A stretch of 64,000 bases of DNA from assembly GCA_030685235.1 (NCBI GenBank), contig MU839174.1, forward strand, positions 111,486-175,485, written 5' to 3'. This document shows positions 35,250 through 46,698 of this stretch, in pieces. A model generated the notes under the pieces. It was not told where the DNA came from and ran no database searches. It saw only the letters and a list, made by a program, of their open reading frames with translations. A program made the position numbers and the translations under genes. Source of the DNA: Copromyces sp. CBS 386.78. Lineage: Eukaryota; Ascomycota; Sordariomycetes; Sordariales; Sordariaceae. The first letter of the stretch is position 1. Each line of letters opens with the position of its first letter.

Positions 35250-36569
35250 ATGCCTCCATCTTCGCCATACCAGCCCGCACCCAAGCGGCGACGAGTACTG
35301 GGCGAGCTTGGTCAACGACATCTGAACGCACCCTTGCCCTTTACCAAGCGGGCACCCATTACCCTCGATCAAGAAAATGTCGACGAAGTTAACGAGGGCC
35401 TCTACAATGGAATCTACGACATCAACGAGATTTTTGCAGTCACTAACGGCACATGGCTTCCCTCTCCAGCACAATCAGCGCGAGCTCGGCGCACACAAGA
35501 AGAGCAGTCAGATGACGAGGACTTCCCGAGTCCGGTGGGCGACGGTCCGGCGAGTGACATCGAGCTCCCAGACGATGATCACATGGGTGACAATGACAAT
35601 GATATTGAGGGCGAGCAGTTCCACGAGGGCATCCCGCGGGCTGGCGACGAGCACAATGTCGACGATCACAACCACGAAGACCACGCAGACGAATTCGGAT
35701 TTGACGAGCACGGAGAAAGAATCGACCCTGACGAAGACCTCGAGGAAACGGAACAGCTTCAGCATTCAATGTTCGATCCCTCCGCAATTGGCCTCCGCGA
35801 GATCAACAACCTCGCACACTTCGGCGTCTCCAGCCACAAGCCCGGCAACGGCGTCGAGGAGCTTCTGGCCGACGACCTCGACAAATACTGGCAGTAGGCG
35901 CCCCTCTCCCTCGTTTTCTTTTTTTCTCCCTAACACATTACCAGATCCGACGGCCAACAACCGCACCTCCTCACAATCCACTTCCTCCGCCGCGTCGAGA
36001 TCCGGGCCATACGATTCTACGTTGACTATAACCAAGACGAATCCTACACGCCCACCAACATCGTCTGGCACGCCGGTACCGGCCACCACGACCTGATCGA
36101 GTTCGCCGACGTGAAGCTCACCAACCCCGTCGGCTGGCAAGACGTGCCCATCGCCAACTGCGGCGGCGCCCCCGACGGCCACTCGCTCTGCTGCTGGATC
36201 GTGCAGGCGCACATCAAGGAGAACCACCAGAACGGCAAGGACACGCATATCCGCGGCATCAAGATCTTTGCTATTGACGAGAACACGGTCGGCGGGGCGG
36301 TGGCTGCTGGGGGTGATGCGATTCATGAGATGGGTGTTAGGATCGATGAGGCGGCGGAGAGGATGCAGGTGGAGCTGGCCTTGGCGAACGACAACAGCAA
36401 CAAGGCGGAGGAACAAGAAGATTACGACGAGGCGAGTTTGTTGGAGTTGTTGGCACATATTGATCGCGAGGCCGGGTCGGCTGAGGTGGGGAGTAGGAGC
36501 CGGTATCGTCCTGGCGAAGGGGGGTTTTCGGATTTTCCTGATTTCATGAGGGATCCTGTGATTCGTTGA
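35250..36569 (+). CDS. APC10: Anaphase-promoting complex subunit APC10 (DOC1)
   Basis: Two exons, 35250-35893 and 35945-36569, joined by a 51-nt gtaggc...ccag intron (422 aa). Residues 1-175 are an acidic, disordered fungal-specific extension (many Asp/Glu/His). The DOC domain starts near 180: GLREINNLAHFGVSSHKPGN, GVEELLADDLDKYWQSDG, PHLLTIHF, YVDYNQDESYTPTNI, DLIEFADVKLTNPVGWQDVP and ENHQNGKDTHIRGIKIF. These match the jelly-roll DOC domain very closely. The protein ends VIR, the Ile-Arg tail that docks on APC3/CDC27. A coiled insertion (~310-400) lies between the domain and that tail. Role: processivity and substrate (D-box) recognition in the APC/C E3 ligase, nuclear. The IR tail and the DOC core are both intact, so it should be functional. 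Confidence 0.94.
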
Positions 36570-37173
36570 GTTCATGTTTGAGCTTCAGACTGGATCCGTA
36601 CTACACGGCAAGGTGTTTCGGCGCGGAAATGTTTCAGGAAAAAAGGGGGGACAACTCTTTGCTTTTTTGGTCCGTAAAAAAAAGGCGAGGCGTTTTGGTT
36701 CGAGACTCGTTCGGTTGTTGCGGCATCAACATCATTGCATGAATGCCGGAGTTGGGGAAAGCGTCTGGAAGCATCCATGGCATCGGAGTTATGATTCGGA
36801 AGATAGTCTTGGAGGGCATCGAAGGTGTATGGCAAAAGAAAGGGTTCAAGTGCGAAGAGGCTTCAAAAAGGCTCAATTCAAATCAATAACACCTTCCTCA
36901 GGTATCACAAAGTTGAGGGTTCTACCGAGATAACTCGTGATGTAGACGGGAGACAAAAATGGACATAGAATAGAACGTCCCATTGTTTTACGAGAAGTCT
37001 TGATCCTATGATTATCGTATTCCTGGTGCCCGCCAGGTCTTCGAAATTGACTTGTACCTAGGGGGAGATGGAAGCAGTGACACGAGTGGTGTGCGCGACC
37101 ACAAGAATGTTTATGGGGCATCAATAGAATGGGAGAAATGACCTTATAGGTATGCATTAGAAGCATACCCAAC
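36570..37173. other. Intergenic between APC10 and 5S gene
   Basis: APC10 3' flank. A TATA-like TATAG lies at 37145-37149, about 29 bases before the 5S start. Nothing else. Confidence 0.4.
37145..37149 (+). promoter_or_regulatory. Upstream TATA-like element of 5S gene 2
   Basis: TATAG at -29 to -25, the same spacing seen at the other 5S gene in this window. Confidence 0.55.
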
Positions 37174-37292
37174 ACATACGACCATAGATGGTAGAAAACT
37201 CGGGATCCCGTCCGCTCTCCCATAGATAAGCTACCAATCGCCTGACTAGTAGTTGGGTCGGTGACGACCAGCGAATCCCAGGTGTTGTATGT
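37174..37292 (+). rRNA. 5S ribosomal RNA (second gene, sequence variant)
   Basis: Starts ACATACGACCATAGATGGTA, contains CCCGTCCGCTCTCCCATAG, TAGTAGTTGGGTCGGTGACG and CCAGCGAATCCC, and ends GTGTTGTATG. It matches the copy at 7620-7738 over most of its ~119 nt. Differences fall largely in helix II, where both strands change together (GATGGTAG pairs with CTACCA-A-TC, bulged A kept). T5 follows directly (gtttttacgttttt), as expected for Pol III termination. Appears functional. Confidence 0.88.
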
Positions 37293-37385
37293 TTTTACGT
37301 TTTTGGTATTTCTCGTGGATGTTTTTTTTGGGTCGCTAGATCAAAGCTTATCTTATCGGCTTATCGGGCTCACCTCAACTTGCAC

Positions 37386-37605
37386 CCTCCCTCGCCTTCA
37401 TCGCACAAGCCGCCGTCGCCATCTTGTAACGCGAGCACAAGACCGCCAACAGATACCTCAGTATTGTCCAGTTCATCGTTACGCAGAACCAGCTTCTGAG
37501 GCTCTTCACGGCCGAGGTTGGGACGGGGAAGGAGTTCACCGTCACCCAGCGGACCTGGAGAAGCAGGGACAGGACAAGCTGGCCAGAGGAGACCTTAGCT
37601 AGGGA
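37386..37605 (+). pseudogene. Fragment of an NmrA-like/isoflavone-reductase-type oxidoreductase gene (C-terminal part)
   Basis: One frame reads LAFIAQAAVAIL, a stop, then REHKTANRYLSIVQF, TQNQLLRLFTAEVG and GKEFTVTQRT; the next frame supplies DLEKQGQDKLARGD. This is the C-terminal pattern of fungal NmrA-like NAD(P)-binding proteins (ANKYLSI, TQNELL.LFE...GKKFTV, DLEKKGQEKLAKGD). There is an internal stop and a frameshift, and the dinucleotide-binding N-terminus is absent. The fragment begins just after the 5S gene and ends at the AT-rich island, so it is a broken remnant. Confidence 0.6.
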
Positions 37606-39772
37606 ATAGACTTATTGATCACGTGGAGTTTTGGGGAAGGGGAGCATGATGCGACGGTGAGGGGGGAGGGGCCGGAGAGTAGTAATACGATATTTAAAGT
37701 AGTAGAACCGTTGACGAACGGTTCGCCTAATTATAGTATAGATAGTTGTTTAATAACCGCCGCTTTTTTGTGTTGCTAGTTAAGTTCGCTTTCGTTTTCT
37801 ATGTTTTTTATTATTAGATTTTAGTATGCCGACTGTTAAATTGGTAATTACGGAGTTGTAAAGTAATAGTTTAAAAGTGGAATAGCGCGGCTAAAGTTCT
37901 TTAGCGGGAAATAATTATATTATTTGTAAGTGGAATTAAAGTGAAGGGAGTTGTTAGGTTAATTAATGTTTAGTATATAATAAACGAATTACGGGTGATT
38001 TAAAATAATAGGGTTATTTTTGGCCAAATTGTAGATTAATAAATTAATAATTTCGTAGTAGATTCCCGCCTATATTGTAAATATAGAAAAGTGGATAATG
38101 TTATTTTTAATTTAGCCGTTAGCGAAATAAAGTAGTTTAGAAATAGCGAGTAGAAAGAAGGGAAGGTAATTGTAGTAGATAAAATAACGATTAATAAAAT
38201 TGAAGGCGGTGTAACCGTTGTTAATAAGAGTAATATAATATAATTTATGTAGTCCGTAAAATAAATAAATAGAAAGATTTAATGAATTTGGGTATTTATA
38301 ATGGCTATTGATTAAAAATTTAATTATTTTAATAATATTTAGTTATATAGAGACGGTCCTATCGTTTCTTCTATATTTGTTGGACTTGTATTTCCGAGTA
38401 CGATTTAATTGGGAGGCTGTATATTTTTTTAGCCCGAGATAGAGTCGGTTTTATTATCTATAATTGGGCTAATAAAGTTGGGCTAGTAGGCGGGAATGGA
38501 ATTGTAATATTTGGGCGCCGGGGTGCTGAGGGTTAGAAATTTTGTATTAGGGTTTATAGTATTAATATAGTAACCGCTGCTATTGTAGTTGGGGCGTTAT
38601 TAGCCGTAGTTATCTTAGCCTTAGGTGGATTATTAGTTATTATTATAGTAGTTATTATTATAATTATTATTAGAATTACTATTATTATTATAATTGCTAT
38701 TATTATTATAATTGCTATTATAATTATTATTATTACTATTATTATTATTATTGTCATTATTGCGGTTATTACCGTTATTGTTTGTATTACTGCCGCTACG
38801 ACTTTTATTATAATTATTGCGAAATTTAAATTCTTTTTAAAGTTAATACGAAAGTGGTAATTAATAGAGTAATAACCGCTTTTACCGCAGCGGGTATAGG
38901 TACCGGTCTTTATACAGTATTTAAAAACGCTAGTTTTAATTATACGAAATATTTAAATATTAATTTCTATTATTATATCGAAGTCTATAGCGTTGCCACT
39001 TTAATTAATAATCGTCTTAGTTATAGAAGTATTAGAACCGCCGGTAGAAGCGGAGGTAGTATTAGTAGAATTAGTTTTATAAAAAGGGTTAGCCTACTTT
39101 TTATATTAATTTTTTATCCTTAAAAGGTTTAGCGAAATTGTAAGAAGTTTCGAATTATTTATTAAATTTATTATTAGTGGGCTAAGGACGTTAATAAGTA
39201 AGGGCAAAGCGAATATAATTGTTAATCTTTTAATAGAAGTAATAAATCTTTATACTATTATTGAATTTGTATTTATTAATAAATGTAATGAATTTTTCTT
39301 TAAAATCAGTCTATTTTATACTTTTAGTTATTTTAAGGTCTTCGAGGGTACGGCGTAATTCGACGATGATATTAATATTATTATACTTTTTATTTAGCTT
39401 ATTTATTAATTTAAGGGCTGTAGCCTATTTATAAAGTTTACCAAAGATAGCTTTATTTACTTCGGCTTTAATAGCTTTAAATAGGATATTTTCGATAGAG
39501 CGGGTGATAAAGGAAAATTTAGGGCGTTTATTAGTTAAAATCTTAAATTCGTCTATTTAAATTAATTTTATACGTATATATTAAGTACGATACTTAGTAG
39601 TACATTTAATCGACGAACCTTTACTATTAAAAGCGGGGGTAATAATAATATATAATACTGACCTATAATTATTATTATTTTCACTAATATTTATAGTATT
39701 ATTATTATTATATATATTAGGAGGAAGCGGAGGGTAATTAAGGTTCGGGGATAGAGGAATAGCGGGACTAGT
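37606..39772. repeat. AT-rich RIP-type island, left part
   Basis: Extremely A/T-rich sequence without genes, with frequent TAA, TAG and TTA. The composition changes abruptly at the left edge and fits RIP-mutated repeats. A run of TTATTATTA-type triplets lies at 38627-38830. No recognisable protein remains. Confidence 0.6.
38627..38830. repeat. Imperfect ATT/TAT microsatellite
   Basis: About 200 bp dominated by ATT/TTA triplets with scattered changes, inside the AT-rich island. Confidence 0.7.
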
Positions 39773-39993
39773 TGTCACGGCACTGGCGGATGGATCTGGT
39801 ACACGGACCGACAGGGCATCGCCAAGGCACGTGAAGTCGTGCCACGCACAGAGCACCAGAGCCTTGGGTTAAAACCCTCGACTCGTGGCGCACCTTTGCA
39901 CGTTTCCCTCTTTTCTTCTTCATCTTGTGATTCTACTATAGACCTGGAATCAACGTGTTTAGCTTGTCTCTCGTGACCACGTCGCTCGTGACA
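39773..39993. mobile_element. Solo LTR with perfect 5-bp target-site duplication
   Basis: The 221-bp sequence begins TGTCACGG and ends CTCGTGACA (TG...CA ends with inverted tips TGTCACG/CGTGACA). CTAGT flanks both sides (39768-39772 and 39994-39998). No internal retroelement sequence is present, and unlike the surrounding DNA it is not AT-rich. It is best read as a single LTR left by recombination, inserted after the host sequence had been mutated. Confidence 0.85.
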
Positions 39994-41677
39994 CTAGTAG
40001 TAATTTAAAGCCGGGAATAGAGGTCGAATAAAATCTTTTAATACTTATCCTTTTAAAATTAAAAAGCGGCCAAAAATAAAGCGTAGAAGTCGCTAAATTC
40101 TTTTTTAAGAGCGGCGATTTAGTTGTATAAGGATTCGACCTATTTTTGGTAATTTTTTATAATAATTTAAACGGCGAGTAAATATTAGGTACGAATAATT
40201 GCGATATTATTCTCTTTACGGATAATTTTATAATTAAAGTCTTTAATACGAGTATATAAATAGACGACCTGTTTTCTAACTATAATAAAATTTTCTTCGA
40301 AATCCCGAATATTAGTTTTAGCTACGACTATATTATTATAAAATAAATAATAGAAAGCGGAGAAGAACATTCAAAAGACGGGGAGGTTAGTAAGATTATA
40401 TATTTGAATAATAGGGATTAAAACTTTAATCGTTTAGTAATAGAAGCCCTTGAATATTTGAACGAAAATTATTAAATCGTTTTAATATTTTGAGCTAATA
40501 ACTACTACGATAGTATTAATAATTATAATAGTAATAAAATTATGGGTTATTAGTTGGGCTTCAGGGGTGATAAAATTGGATATTAATTATTAAATTTAAT
40601 ACGCTATATAGGTATAAAGGAGAAAAAGAGAATACGAATAATTTTAATAATATTCGGTTTAGTATTTTATTTAATTTAATAATTAGGTTTGCGACGAGAG
40701 TTGGGAATGTGTAGGGTCGAGTTTTAATTATTAATTATTATGATTAAAATACGAATAATCTTCCTCTTTTATTAAATAGGCGCGCGCAATATAATAGTAA
40801 AATATAATAAATTATTATAGGGCGAAAGTATTATATAGGGTAGGATAGGATATACGTTGTTATATAAGGAAAGGAAGGAGGAAGTATATACGGAGGTCTA
40901 ATTATATAGGCGAGAGCCCTACAATTAGACCGTATATAGGTACGTAAAGCTGTACGTAACGATAATATATACGTAGCTAGAGCTTTAAGCTCTAGTCGGT
41001 ATAGCATATATATAGTTAGTATAGTATAATATATTATAGGTCTAACGTTGTAATAGCGGAGGAATTATTATATTTACTTTATAGAAAGATACTATAGAGA
41101 TTGCTAGATATTTGGGTAGGTAGGATACTATCTGTAGAGGTTATTAATTATAATAAGATGTTAGAGGAGATAGATTTGAACGATTATAATAGTTAAAATT
41201 ATTATTTTATATATATATATTGTTTAAAGTTATTAGAGCTTCTTTTAAAGGGGGATAATATTATAGGATTAATTTGTAATATACCTACTTTATACTTATA
41301 CTATAACTATCGTTATAGTACAGTCACGTGCAGGGTTATATACGCGTACGGACTAGTCTTTTAGGGTTTTTGCCTATATAACTAGTTCTCTACGTACATC
41401 TCTCCTTCTCTCCTTTCGTATAATAATATATATTTTACCCTACCCCCAATAGTACCTCGCTCTATAATACCTACTCCTTACTTTTATCTTATCTTACTAC
41501 GGGAGCCTAGGAGGATATTAGATTCTTCTAAGTTCGTCTTCTACTTTAAATAACTATCGTTATTCCTAGTAGAATTTCTCGGTTACTTCTAATTAGTTGC
41601 CCCGCCTCCCTACCCGGATTAGTTGCCTCGGTAGCGGGTATTGTATCTTTTTCATCCTATTTTTAGGGTATCGAGGA
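39994..41677. repeat. AT-rich RIP-type island, middle part
   Basis: Continues the A/T-rich gene-free sequence, with TATA- and GTATA-rich stretches near 40900-41400. No gene or RNA recognised. Confidence 0.5.
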
Positions 41678-41921
41678 TGTGACGGTCCTGGTTATCACAT
41701 GCCAGCCGTCAAGGTTCTCATTGTCACATGGGTTCCATTCACCTCCTGGTTCCATTTACGGGTCTGGCTGTCGCCTACGATCTAGGTATAAAACCCAGCT
41801 CTCGTATCGAGCCCTCCTGTTTAGGATTTCTCCCCTCTTCAACTTCTTGTCTTTCGTCCAAGTTAGGTAGCTAGGTAGTACAGTCTTTGCACTTCGTACG
41901 CATCCTCCCCTACGCGTGACA
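41678..41921. mobile_element. Second LTR-like sequence
   Basis: A less AT-rich 244-bp segment begins TGTGACGG and ends CGCGTGACA, the same tip type as the solo LTR. Its middle holds a TATAAAA (GGTATAAAACCC) and CT-rich sequence, as promoters in LTRs do. Flanks are GAGGA and GAAGG, not a perfect duplication. Confidence 0.5.
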
Positions 41922-42850
41922 GAAGGTAGGGAGACGAAGTTTTACTTTTTAAACGTTTCTTCGCCGATATAACTTCTATCAGTTATATATAGAGGGTATA
42001 TTTAAAGACTAAGAATTATAAAATAATTAATTAGTCAATATCGTATAACCGGGCGGGTTCTAGTTCGAGCTAATATTGTAGCTCTAAAATGGATTTTTTA
42101 CAGTAGGGTTCCAATTCCAAACCCTATTAGCGGAAGCGGAAAGAAGCTGTTATCTTCAAATAGGGATAAGATTTATACGTGCCTAGTTACGTGGTGCTAG
42201 GATTTAAGACTAGGTAGAGCCTAGGAAGATTTTTCTATCCGAAAAGATCGGATAGAAGGGGGAGGGAGCGGGATTCGAACCTACGACCTCTCGATAGATA
42301 TCGAAAGGGGAACCAAACTTAGATCTTCCCAACTAAGCTATCCCCCCAAATAACTATTTAGCTGAGTGGCTAAATAATTAATAAAGTAGTTCTTCATTAT
42401 TAGACTCTTGTTTAATTCCTCGCTGTAATAAAAAACTTTCACTTTATTATTAATAATATTTATTTGGAAAAAAAAAAGTTAAAAAACTTTAGCTAAAGGC
42501 TTTTTATAAATTTCTAGTATTTTTTTTTACAGTTATATAAGAGCCTTCCGAATTAGAAGCTAGCCTTTTATATAGGGTATATCTTTATGAAATTTTTTTA
42601 CAGTTATATTTATATTTACATTGAATTTTCCTAAATTAAATAATTTTATATAAAAATATTTGGTCTATAAAATAGTCTCTTTTATAGAAAATGAATTGAT
42701 ATTTGAAAATAGATTTTTATTTAATTAGCTTTTCACATAAAATTTTAGTTGTATTGAAACTGATCCATGCATAAGTTTCATGCTAAAATGTTTTGAAACT
42801 GTAAAATTATACCCAAGATCATTTCCTACAGGTCGAGTAGCGCGCTATAG
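41922..42850. repeat. AT-rich RIP-type island, right end
   Basis: A/T-rich, gene-free sequence apart from the tRNA-like stretch at 42254-42346. Ends where normal base composition resumes near 42850. Confidence 0.45.
42254..42346 (-). pseudogene. tRNA-like sequence with long variable arm (degenerate)
   Basis: On the minus strand it starts GGGGGGATAGCTTAGTTGGG and ends with B-box GGTTCGAATCCC, then GCTCCCTCC. The acceptor arm pairs 7/7 with one G:T. A TCGATA/TATCGA hairpin sits where a class II variable arm would be. The D-arm and anticodon arm do not pair well and the T-arm has one A:C mismatch. The isotype cannot be read. It is either a mutated tRNA gene or part of a tRNA-derived repeat. Confidence 0.4.
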
Positions 42851-43448
42851 TAGCTCGAGGTCCTGTTCCAATGTGGAAGTGGTTGCAGATATGCACGAGC
42901 TGGACTGCCCTTGTGGCTGCCGAGCGATAAGACTAAGGTAGACGACGTGCTGAATGATAAGGATCTGCAATCCAGCTGAGGGGCAGGGCTGGAAGTGCCG
43001 CCGTGCAGAAGAAGGGACGAACCGCGCAACCACCAAACCCCGCCTTCCTCTACCTACCCTACCGATGACACTCCGCTCTTACTCAGGAACCAGACACTCG
43101 CCCATCTTGTTTTGACGTCACTTTGGTTCCCAACTTGTCAGAAATGTCCTTCGAGCTTTCCTTCCCGACAACTGTCCCAAACAAACAACAGGCCGCGGCG
43201 TCGCAACTCGCAACACCTAAAAATCACATGCCGTCGACATCCTCGATACCCCATTCTTTATCGGGAGTCGAATGGTTGATCGATGAAGCTCACACTTCTC
43301 AACCACACTCGAGCCCCCGAGACCGTCTGGCACAGCGATCCACCACACTGAAAAAAGTGAACAAGAGAGTGCTGATCTCAATGGAGATCCCAGGGTCCCC
43401 GCAATTAGGAACAATTCGGTGTGTGGCTCAGGCTGATGGATGTTGCTT
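42851..43448. other. Intergenic, normal composition
   Basis: Contains the 128-aa frame 43123-43509 starting MSFELSFPTTVPNKQQ, with no recognised domain. Not enough support to call a gene. Confidence 0.3.
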
Positions 43449-43775
43449 ATTGGAAGACCGACCGCACCGAGACCTTTGGGGTGCACCACCTCGCCTAAAC
43501 CTCCAATGATGCTGACCCCTCCAGCTTCTTCGACATCTTTGAGGCCGTCTTTACACCCTCCCAGGTCCTTATGGCTGCTCCGTGACCGATTATCGCTAAT
43601 GGCGTTTTATCCAAGATCCTACTTTGCCCTCCCTTATAAGTCCGATCCCTCCCGCTGTTCATCTTCGTTCGCAGTATGGCCAGTATATATAGGACAGACA
43701 ATACTTCAAGTCACTCGGCCGCTCTTAGTGCCTTACGCTTGCGTCGCCTTCTTCCGAGTGGTCGTTGAAAAGGTC
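43449..43775 (+). pseudogene. Decayed coding fragment of unknown family
   Basis: One frame reads AYWKTDRTETFGVHHLA, a stop, then DADPSSFFDIFEAVFTPSQ and VLMAAP, a stop, then PIIANG...LLCPPL, a stop, then VRSLPLFIFVRSMASIYRTD. Segments of protein-like sequence broken by TAA and TGA stops look like a mutated gene, possibly a membrane protein. I do not recognise the family. Confidence 0.35.
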
Positions 43776-45087
43776 CCTGCTTATATTAATAATCCTAACT
43801 TTGGGTCCTCCAGTGCTCCGTCATATGTGGCACAGATGCTGACGACGGGACGTAACATAGATCGGGTGCTTTGTTTATGCTACTGTTTCTGAGCTGAGTT
43901 TCTGTTTCGCACTTCAGCCGAGGACATAGTATCAACTACGCGAGAGCCTCCCTGTTCGCGTGTTGTATAAATAGCAAACTCATGCTAACAATTCCATCAA
44001 CCAGGCCGGCATTTTGGGATGGTGATCGTTCCAGGGAAAGCTCCGATGCCTTTGTTATTTCCGCCAACGGAGGCCCGTAACCCGATATAGTACTACCTCT
44101 GGGAAGTCAGTTACCCTTTCCAAGAAAATGTGCGATCCTAACCCGTAGGAGGATTGCAACTCAACAAGAGTGGCACACTTATATATCTATTGTTTGCACT
44201 ACTATGAGCAGCGTTTGTCGAAGTCCTCGGGACCATCGTCTTCCGGTCTCCAACAAGTTATCTTTTAAATACCTTACTCTTGGCCAAGTGGCATGGTGTT
44301 TTTCCACATTCTTTGAGCCCTTCCAACCCACTTGTAGTACGGCACAGTACTCCCATTTTGTCGACCGAGTAGTACTATTGACGTAATGGCAGCCTTTGCC
44401 AGCCTCCCAGCTTTTTGATATTAATCGGTAGCTCCATGAAGCCGAAGAACTAACGTGGAGAAAGAGCAAATGGGCTCATGCTTGCGAGTTTGTTCTAGAA
44501 ATGGTGCGTTGCTAGTGCAGGCAGTCCACGGTGTCGGAACCGTTATTAGAAACGGCTTCAGGGGGGTTGCGGAACACTTTCCTAGTGTGCTGTACGCCCC
44601 GAGCGGGGTTAACCGCCGAGCAGGGGAGCAGGGGAGTTGGCGTTCCTCCATGCACCGCGGCTCCCGTGCTGGGTTCCGGCTATACTGTGGGCGAGCGATG
44701 AACAACTGGCCATCAAAAAACATGCATTTCGCGGAGTTCATGATGGCTAGACAGTTGGGTTCGAAGGGTTTTGCTTCTCACTGGTCAAGCGGCGCCAGGT
44801 CATAGCGTAGTGCTGCGACCCTGCCAGCATTGCACGCTGGGTGGGACTGAATGATATGGGGGACAGCTTTTGTAACTCCGAATGCCGAATGGGCACAAAC
44901 CCTTGCTCGTAGCGAGAATTAAAATAACAAATGGCTCATGGATATATGGACTGTGCCTAATCCAAGAAGGGGAATGGTAGGTGTACTGACCACTACATAT
45001 GCCAAACACCCAAAGCTTGGAGCTCCATCAAGGTGATGGAGTACTCGTCAGGGCTAGAATCGCCTCGTCTGACCCTATGCTGGCACA
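43776..45087. other. Intergenic
   Basis: No gene recognised. Short frames only. Confidence 0.35.
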
Positions 45088-45261
45088 GGGTCAGGCTAAT
45101 GTATTCGCGAATGCAAATGGATTCGCGAAAGTTTAGTACTTCCGTGGGCCGCCGTTTGGGGAGGGCCTAGAGGGCGTGGTACTTCGATCTTGCACCCAAT
45201 TTGGCGTATAAGCTGGGTATCCGCGAATCCATTTGCATTTGCGAATACATTTGCCAGACCC
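45088..45261. mobile_element. Foldback (MITE-like) element, ~174 bp
   Basis: The left arm (45088-45129) reads GGGTCAGGCTAATGTATTCG and continues GAATGCAAATGGATTCGCG. The right arm (45220-45261), reversed, reads GGGTCTGGCAAATGTATTCG and continues AAATGCAAATGGATTCGCG. The arms are ~42 bp with about four or five mismatches. The ~90-bp centre has no coding frame. Palindromic ends of this kind mark non-autonomous DNA elements. Confidence 0.7.
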
Positions 45262-45496
45262 CAAGCAAACCGGAGGCGTTTCTAGCCCAGACGAGTAATG
45301 CCAGATCTGCTGTTACCCCTATATTCTATATAGGGCGCTCTTTGATGAACTGGATAGCTCTCCCACCTGACGCGGAGCTCAATTGCTCCATCTTCTCACT
45401 TAGACACTCTCCGGAAAGAACACCGCATATCCGACTATAAATTCTTCAAAGTGGGAAGAAAACTCCCCTACTCCTAGCCTTGCGTCCTCAAACCCT

Positions 45497-46698
45497 GAGA
45501 CGGAGGGTCTTCTGCCTGGAGTTCATTGGGGTTATCAAGTTCGTTTCGATTCATCACTTGTCTCGTGACTTGATAATGATAAGGCTAATGAAATGTTGGA
45601 TCTCTTGTAAGTCGCCCATATCTAATCTATTTTCTGAAATTTGCGCTTACTCGTCTTTTCAACAGTTACTATTTGGCAACCCTTCTCTATAATGGCGAGC
45701 TTTACACCGCTCCGATTATAATAACCCTAAGAATGCTATTAATATTGGCACGGGGATAGGCTTGTAGGTGATCGACTTTGCCGATAAATTCCCCGAGTAC
45801 AACTTGATTAGTACCGATATTTCTCCCATCCAACCTAGCTAGGCCCCCTCTAATATTAGCTTTGAGATCGACGATTTCAACAAAGAATAGACCTTCAAGG
45901 ATAACAACCACTTTGACTATATCCATCTTCGTTGGCTTAGCAGTACTGCGAAGGACTGGAATGAGGTTTATAAGCAGGCTTACCGATGCTATAAGCCGGG
46001 TGGCTGGATTGAGCATATCGATACTTCAACTGTTTGCTATTCGGAAGATGGCAGTGTGAACGAGAAACATGCTATAGTCCAGTGGAGCAAGGTCTGGCAG
46101 GAAGCCGGAAGACGTTCTGGTTACCCAGTTGACCTCCTTGATAAAAATCGGATGGAGGAGGGCATGAACATGAAGGCAGCGGGGTTCACAAATATCGTAT
46201 CGAAGGACTACCCCGTAAGTTACCACCCCATCTTCCATTCTGCCGCGGATATAAGCCTTCTACGCAGCAAAAAGTGTATTCCATCAAGCACACTGGACAT
46301 GTAAACCTTCGTGTTCCTTGTCGTTGTAAGATATTCATATTGCTGGCGCTTCTCCAACGGCCAACAGTCAGCTGGATTGCTCCGTACCCTCATCAACGCA
46401 CTCTTTATTTCGCAGACTATCTCGCAACATGAAGCTGACAACGGCGTAATCCCACCCAGATTCCTGTGTCACTATGGCCTAAGGACCCAAAGCTGAAGGA
46501 ATTCGGCCTCTTCTTTTACGCTCTTTGGGCGCCAGATCTTGAAGGTTCTATTTAGCACACGTTTGGTAACGTTACGGGTTGGTCGAAGGGGGATATGAAG
46601 GTTACGGTCAACACTTGCGAGCCGAGCTCAGGAACCCCAACCTCCACGGCCAAATGATTTTCCGCTCAGTGTATGCACAGAAGCCGTTGGATTCTTGA
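45497..46698 (+). pseudogene. LaeA/TAM-type methyltransferase, copy A (RIP-mutated)
   Basis: The 5' remnant reads EGLLPGVHWGYQ, like the end of the first exon of the intact copy. The acidic second exon is missing and reading jumps to DNDKANEMLDLL. The domain follows ([84 protein letters not shown]) but is broken by TAG stops where Trp codons are expected (PS*APSN, NKE*TF, IGL*VID). These are TGG-to-TAG changes typical of RIP. It ends AQKPLDS and a stop. Inactive. Confidence 0.75.

Noticed and set aside
37606..42850. Possible Starship-type element or captain recombinase in the AT-rich island
   Set aside because: No DUF3435-type tyrosine recombinase pattern could be read in any frame; the island is best explained as mutated repeats.
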